A stretch of DNA of 12,849 nucleotides, from the NCBI GenBank assembly GCA_004151065.3, contig NWUY0304287330.1, positions 1 to 12,849 of the forward strand. Reading direction: 5' to 3'. Origin of the DNA: Larix sibirica (taxonomy: Eukaryota > Streptophyta > Pinopsida > Pinales > Pinaceae). The notes under the pieces were generated by a model, which was given only the letters and a program-made list of their open reading frames with translations, had not been told where the DNA came from and ran no database searches. The position numbers were made by a program, and so were the translations under genes. This document shows, piece by piece, positions 8,461 to 12,849 of this stretch (position 1 is the first letter of the stretch; each line of letters starts with the position of its first letter).

Positions 8461-8830
8461 GAGATTGAAGCAAAAGGAAGAGTACTTGAATCTTTTATGA
8501 TATATGAATAATATCTTAAAATCATGAAGGAATTACAAAAAAGGAAGGAAATTTCATAGTGCACGTATGAAGGTTTTCAACTTATTATTGATGGACGTGT
8601 TCTAACAAATAGGGATTAGATGTATGTTTCAAACTATATGAAGTTGAGGTAGGTTATCTTGAGAGAAATCACAATGTTCCATATTGAAGTCATATAGGAT
8701 ATTAGGAGATAATTGATGGAGTGATAAAGTAGCATTTATGGCTTATATGGAGAATATGAAGAAATGGGTAGTAGTATATGTTTTTATATGTCTAAATTCC
8801 AAAAGGCTAAGTTGAGTGATCCAAATTTGG
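8461..8830 (+). pseudogene. pol: Trace of gypsy integrase N-terminal region
   Basis: After the RNase H end, 'IDGRVLTNRD', 'MYVSNYMKLR' and 'VILREITMFH' (about 8590-8690) resemble the start of gypsy integrases (family pattern: a basic residue-rich 'R.YVP...LR..IL.E.H'). They are followed by 'KFQKAKLSDPN' near 8800, which recalls the CxxCQ.xK.. end of the HHCC zinc domain. The zinc ligands are not all recognisable and no DDE core is found. Support is mainly position after RNase H plus weak similarity. Confidence 0.5.
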
Positions 8831-10079
8831 ATAAAACTAGAAAGAATCTATAACATTGGAGGCATAATCGTATGAGAAATTTTATTGAATGAAATTGACT
8901 AATTGATATAAAATAACTAACTAAAAGAATATCAATGACGAAGTCAACTAGAATATTGATTACACTAAATAAACTAGTACACATATGTCATGTCCAAGTA
9001 GGGAGATGTGTTTAGATTTCATGAATGAATATATTAAAGGATTGGTGGGAGCCTTTTCAATATTATGAAGTTGGCTACACATGTGTTAGAAAGGAGGGAT
9101 GTTTATATAGCCTTTAATGACTAGGACAAGTCAACTAGATAGTTGGAGTTGGTTAACAAAAGAGAGCTGGACTATTTGATATATGAATGGATGAAAGAGA
9201 AATTGAAATTATTCGATTGACTCTTGGAGGTAACCCATAATAAGGAACACTACGAGAAGAGATGGTCTTGATGAGAATATTAGAGACTGGATAATTTGAT
9301 TGTGGAAGTTGATTGAATGATCACAACTAAATTAGAAAAAATTGCATTTTCCAAAGAAAAAGAAGTTCCTCGTGGGGAGGTTAGGGCCTTGAATTTGTTA
9401 CCAGGAGTACCAAGCATTGTCAAATTCATCCCTATTCATGCAAAATCCCATAGGTGGTACAAGTTTGCCATTGTAAATACTCATTGATCAACTTTCTCTA
9501 AAGTTTTTATAATAAATGGAGTTTATTATCCATGATGTTTCTTCTTAAAAATGTATGGGATGTGTGATGAGTGATTATGAGATTGATTACATTTTTATTG
9601 TTATATTGTATGTTTAATAGGGGAATAAATAATCCATAATATTCATTAGATATTGTTGTTTTTCTTAAAACAAAAATCGTGGCATAGACACATCGGGCAA
9701 TTTTGACATACCCACTAGAAAACAAATCAATTCGGCATTGAAGCTAGGTTCATGTTATCTTAAGGTGTGTGTGGTGAAAACTAGAGTGGGATATTGAAAA
9801 GGTGAAGAACCATAGTTATTTGGACTTACCTATAGTTGTGTTTTGGTTCAAAATTTGATGGTAGAAGACCAAGAGATTGATGAAGGAACACATAGATACA
9901 CATTTTTTTAGACACGGTAGTATTGCATAAGTTCTAAAATGTTTGGTTTTAGCAATGACTGGAAAACATGAATTTGATCTGTAAACCATCTTGGATATTC
10001 CAATTCACCAAAATAGAACTAAACTTAAAATGAGTATGGTGAGCCTATGCTTGAATGTGTGACTATCTTTTTGTATTTT
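8831..10079. other. No recognisable gene; AT-rich decayed sequence
   Basis: Frames are broken by stops every few codons on both strands. The coding-like scrap 'EVPRGEVRALNLLPGVPSIV' (about 9363-9422) could be the tail of the gypsy pol or unrelated. I see no LTR end, no tRNA and no tandem repeat here. The 3' LTR expected for the gypsy element was not located. Confidence 0.5.
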
Positions 10080-10600
10080 TTAACACAGGTAGAAATAAAA
10101 ACATACCATTTAGATTTTTTAACCATCATGACATATGAAATAAACTAGAAAAGAAAGACACACACAATGGAACACAAAGTTTTACCCTAAAAATCCATAT
10201 AGGAAAACTAACAAACAATGAAGGACTATGCCTTCTATCTTCTTATATTGTGGATATTATAATACATAATACAAATCTTTCTAATATTATTGTGAAGCTA
10301 TGAGACACTATGATCTCCTGAAATCCTCTTAGATGTAATTTTGTGTCTCTTCTCTCTTATAACCTTCTCCATACTCCTACTCATACTATGTAATATATGA
10401 CAACTAATGAAAAAGTGAACCCTCTTCCCTCCTTTTGCTAGGTTTTTTATAGCGAGCATTATGGTTAGGGTTTAAAAAATCCTCTTGGAACCTCTATGAT
10501 GTTTCTAGAAGTCTCTAATAGATTCATACATGTTACTAACTCCTCAAGTTAGAATTATGATGAGATGACATGCCGCTTGGACATGTGGGGGATATTTGGA
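10080..10600 (-). repeat. Candidate LTR fragment on the minus strand
   Basis: Read on the minus strand, a TATA box (10443-10451) is followed after about 240 bp by a U5-type motif at 10208-10169: 'GTTTTCCTATATGG', then 'TTTTTAGGGTAAAACTTTGTG'. This is the same pattern as the plus-strand U5 motif at 5975. The layout TATA, ~240 bp of leader, then U5 motif matches a copia LTR. The ends are not defined: no clear TG/CA termini or target duplication was found. It may be a solo LTR or the edge of an element cut by the other relics. Confidence 0.5.
10443..10451 (-). promoter_or_regulatory. Candidate TATA box of minus-strand LTR
   Basis: Minus-strand TATAAAAAA. Upstream on that strand lies a U3-like stretch that includes the plant-promoter-like 'AAACCCTAACC' (10474-10464). 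Supported by its distance to the U5-type motif; no direct proof of use. Confidence 0.4.
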
Positions 10601-11040
10601 CCATTATCATGTTAGAACCTGAACTTTCACATATAGACTCTATTTTAGGCACATGATGGCTCATTTGAAAGACCTCAATAAGAAGGGAAAAATGGCTTCG
10701 GAAAGTGTTATAACAAATTTTGCCACATCCTTGCATAGATGCATGTTTTGGCCCGAGTCATGTTTTTTTTCTCCACTTGCGGACTTCCTTGTTCCTACTT
10801 GTGAACCACATTTACTTGTCACCTCCTAAAAAGACTTAAAATATCCTTTTTGCAACAAATACGCGCATTTCCTATGTTTAGACCATGCCTACCCACCTTG
10901 TTTGTGTCTAGACCGCGCCTTTAGTTATTTGGGCTAAAAAAATAAAATTAGTTAAGTTGAGTGAATTGTACATGTTCCTCTGGTTCTCAACCTCCTATTG
11001 CTAATAAATAACTACCCTAACTACTCTAATTGTTTTCCTA
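10601..11040. other. No recognisable gene; possible continuation of minus-strand U3
   Basis: No coding-like frame or repeat array is visible. The sequence may belong to the U3 of the minus-strand LTR candidate, or may be unrelated intergenic DNA. Confidence 0.4.
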
Positions 11041-11420
11041 TAGTATAAAAGTTCCCAAGGGGAAGAACAAAGGAGGAGAAGGAATCATTATTAACATCAT
11101 AATGTTGATATTTTTCTATTGAAAATCACAAGCCCTTGTTTCCCAAATCTGCAAGTTGTTCCCTCATATCTAGAAACTTTTTGTTTCCAACAACCTTTTC
11201 CTCTTATATCTTATCAGAAAGAGCTAAAACTCCCTCTTGGACATATCCTTTGAGCAAAGCATCAAGATATCGAATTACACCTTTGTGGCCCAGGTGGAGG
11301 AATTCAAATACCAGTTTTAAAACAACGTAGCAGCAATCATATGTCACATATATCCTTGTATTTTTTGTTAATTCAATAAAGATTTTTCTTTTCCATCCAA
11401 CTTAATGTATTAATTTCATG
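11041..11420 (+). promoter_or_regulatory. Candidate TATA box and AATAAA pair, possibly an LTR fragment
   Basis: TATAAAA (11044-11050) is followed by a purine-rich leader ('GGGGAAGAACAAAGGAGGAG', 11060-11079) and, about 330 bp later, by AATAAA (11376-11381). The short open frame between them (11136-11330) has no family motif and I do not call it a gene. The spacing suits an LTR R region or a short non-coding transcript. Motif-based and weak. Confidence 0.3.
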
Positions 11421-12019
11421 TTTTTGATATATGAAAACTTAAACTATTCAATGCATTTGTTTATTTACTTTTAATCAATTTATTTATACATTTATAGCCA
11501 TATATCTCGTAATTTGTATCTTTTTGGGATATAGGTGATCAAAGGAGTTGCTAGACAAAAGGACTAAAGAAAAGGGAACTTCATCAAATGTTGTATTCCA
11601 AGTTGGTCATTTATCTTTCTTGTTCATTTATTTATTGGTTGTAGATGTTAGATTGACTATCTCTTTCGAAATTGAAAGTTGTCTTTAAGGTCATCGCTCT
11701 GTTATGGTTCTGACCCAAAACCATAGGGTATTTTCCCCTACAACATAAAGCCTAAGGAAACCCTAAGTTATTGCAATTCCAAAAAAACATTGTTTAGGGC
11801 CTCAAAAAATCACTAGAAGTTGATGTCCTGAAATTTAACAAAATCAATACCATCTATGAGATGCTTGAATCCTAATCTCCCCAATCTAGAGCATCAATAA
11901 ATTCATATTGTATTTATGTAGATCCATTTTGGATCAAAGTTGGAGGAGAAAAAATTCTAGATAAAAGGAGAATCTAGAGTGTCCCAAGACATACATAGAA
12001 AATATTGTTCATCGGGAAA
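11421..12019. other. No recognisable feature
   Basis: AT-rich sequence with frequent stops in all frames. No repeat array, tRNA or family motif seen. Confidence 0.5.
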
Positions 12020-12797
12020 ATGGCCAACAAACTTCTAGAAACCATTTCAACATCAAATCTAAAGAGGGAATAAAGCATTAGGATTGTCAAATGGACCCTA
12101 ATCAATTGATTAATTGGTTAATATAGCTGGAATTCTATTTTAGTTGCTAATGCCACAACTTGATCACACAAATTAAAGATATTGAAAATGCCAAAGAATA
12201 CCTCCAAAATGAAATTAAGTGCATATTCTGCAATGTAAATTAAAAGAGTAGAATAACAAGACAAATTTGTGACTTACAAGTGAAGTATTAAGTATTGATT
12301 CAAATAGACATTATTCAATATGATCGAGAGTCGCAAGATAATAAGGATGACAAGAAACATTTGAAAACATCTTGTTAGATAAAGAAAAGTAAATAAATCA
12401 TTTGAAGAATCATGGTCAAACCATTCTTATGGAAGTAAAAGAAATAAAATGTAAGGATATATCAATCCTAAAAGTAGACAAAGGGACATCCTTTGATTTG
12501 AGTAAATCAAGGAAGTTGTTAGAAATTGAAACAGAAGATAAAGAGACATAAACATAATCAAGTGAAACAAAAAATCAAAGTGTCATCAATAAAAAAGCAT
12601 ACAAAAATGAGTTCAAGAAGCAATCCAAGGATAAGTCAACATATATAGATTTAGTGATGATTGAAGTTCCAATGATCACCACTTATGAATTTTTTGACAA
12701 ACCAGTGAATACAAAACTATCAAATATTAACATGATGACACAAGTAAATCATGAAAAGAATAAACCAATGTTAGGGTCCTACCCTAACCCCCTTAAG
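12020..12797 (+). pseudogene. Decayed Lys/Glu-rich reading frame, gag-like, unidentified
   Basis: I cannot name the family. Coding-like text starts with 'MANKLLETISTSNLKRE' (12020-12070), moves to another frame at 'MDPNQLINWL' (12091) and 'LITQIKDIENAKEYLQNEIK' (about 12160-12220), then to a third from about 12279. From there to the stop at 12798-12800 one frame holds, broken by isolated stops, two of them at 12549-12551 and 12555-12557, and by no frame change. The last 80 codons (12558-12797) are fully open and include 'YIDLVMIEVPMITTYEFFDK'. The composition is rich in Lys, Glu, Asn and Ile with coiled-coil-like stretches, as in plant retroelement gag proteins, but no CCHC knuckle is seen. 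Alternatives: another retroelement ORF or an unrelated old gene. Confidence 0.4.
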
Positions 12798-12849
12798 TAG
12801 ATAGATAGGTTGTTGTGTATTGAGGCCATCTTTATTAAATACAACCCAT

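Noticed and set aside
10536-10736. 66-codon minus-strand open frame
   Set aside because: Lies in the U3-like part of the minus-strand LTR candidate; no motif.
11136-11330. 64-codon open frame downstream of a TATA box
   Set aside because: Ser/Thr/Pro-rich translation without a motif; more likely leader or LTR sequence.
12771-12787. Inverted repeat TTAGGGT-CCT-ACCCTAA resembling telomere-like units
   Set aside because: A single 7-bp stem is expected by chance, it is not a telomeric array, and it lies within a coding-like frame.
1-12849. CRISPR arrays, tRNA/rRNA genes, bacterial operons or defence systems
   Set aside because: No regularly spaced identical repeats, cloverleaf, ribosomal RNA text or Shine-Dalgarno-led gene order was seen; the content is plant retroelement DNA.

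Overview
The window looks like intergenic DNA from a large plant nuclear genome. It is AT-rich, with no intact gene, no intron-containing host gene and no tRNA or rRNA that I can see. What can be recognised is a series of decayed LTR retrotransposons. The first is a plant Ty1/copia element of the Sirevirus type: its gag has a UBN2-like start, CCHC zinc knuckles, a coiled-coil middle and a conserved 'SQRSP...GLGY' block, and it has a cluster of G-rich polypurine tracts before a long 3' LTR. The second is a Ty3/gypsy pol relic. The long LTR and heavy decay suggest a gymnosperm or another giant plant genome, but this is only an inference. No bacterial gene organisation is present.

Layout. Positions 60-1650 (+) hold a gag pseudogene with its N-terminal part missing, an internal deletion, several stops and two frame changes. 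Positions 1660-3400 (+) read as a second decayed coding stretch that I cannot identify; it sits where Sireviruses carry their extra, env-like ORF. No protease, integrase, reverse transcriptase or RNase H of the copia type lies between the two, so pol has been lost. Positions 3439-3733 carry seven G-runs, a multiple polypurine tract. About 3735-6157 is the 3' LTR, with ~21-bp tandem repeats next to a TATA box (4060-4296), a long non-coding middle, ~75-bp repeats (5679-5940), a U5-like motif (5975-6018) and a terminal 'TCCAACA'.

From 6158 on there is a short unclear stretch and then a Ty3/gypsy pol relic: RT about 7220-7990, RNase H about 8010-8460, and an integrase trace to about 8830. Positions 8830-10080 hold nothing recognisable. 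About 10080-10600 looks like an LTR on the minus strand, with TATA box and U5-like motif. A plus-strand TATA/AATAAA pair at 11044-11379 could mark one more LTR fragment. Positions 12020-12797 hold another decayed, Lys-rich reading frame of gag-like appearance.

Nothing here is likely to make a functional protein. The most interesting points are the pol-less Sirevirus layout with a long unidentified ORF, and the ordered repeats around the LTR promoter.
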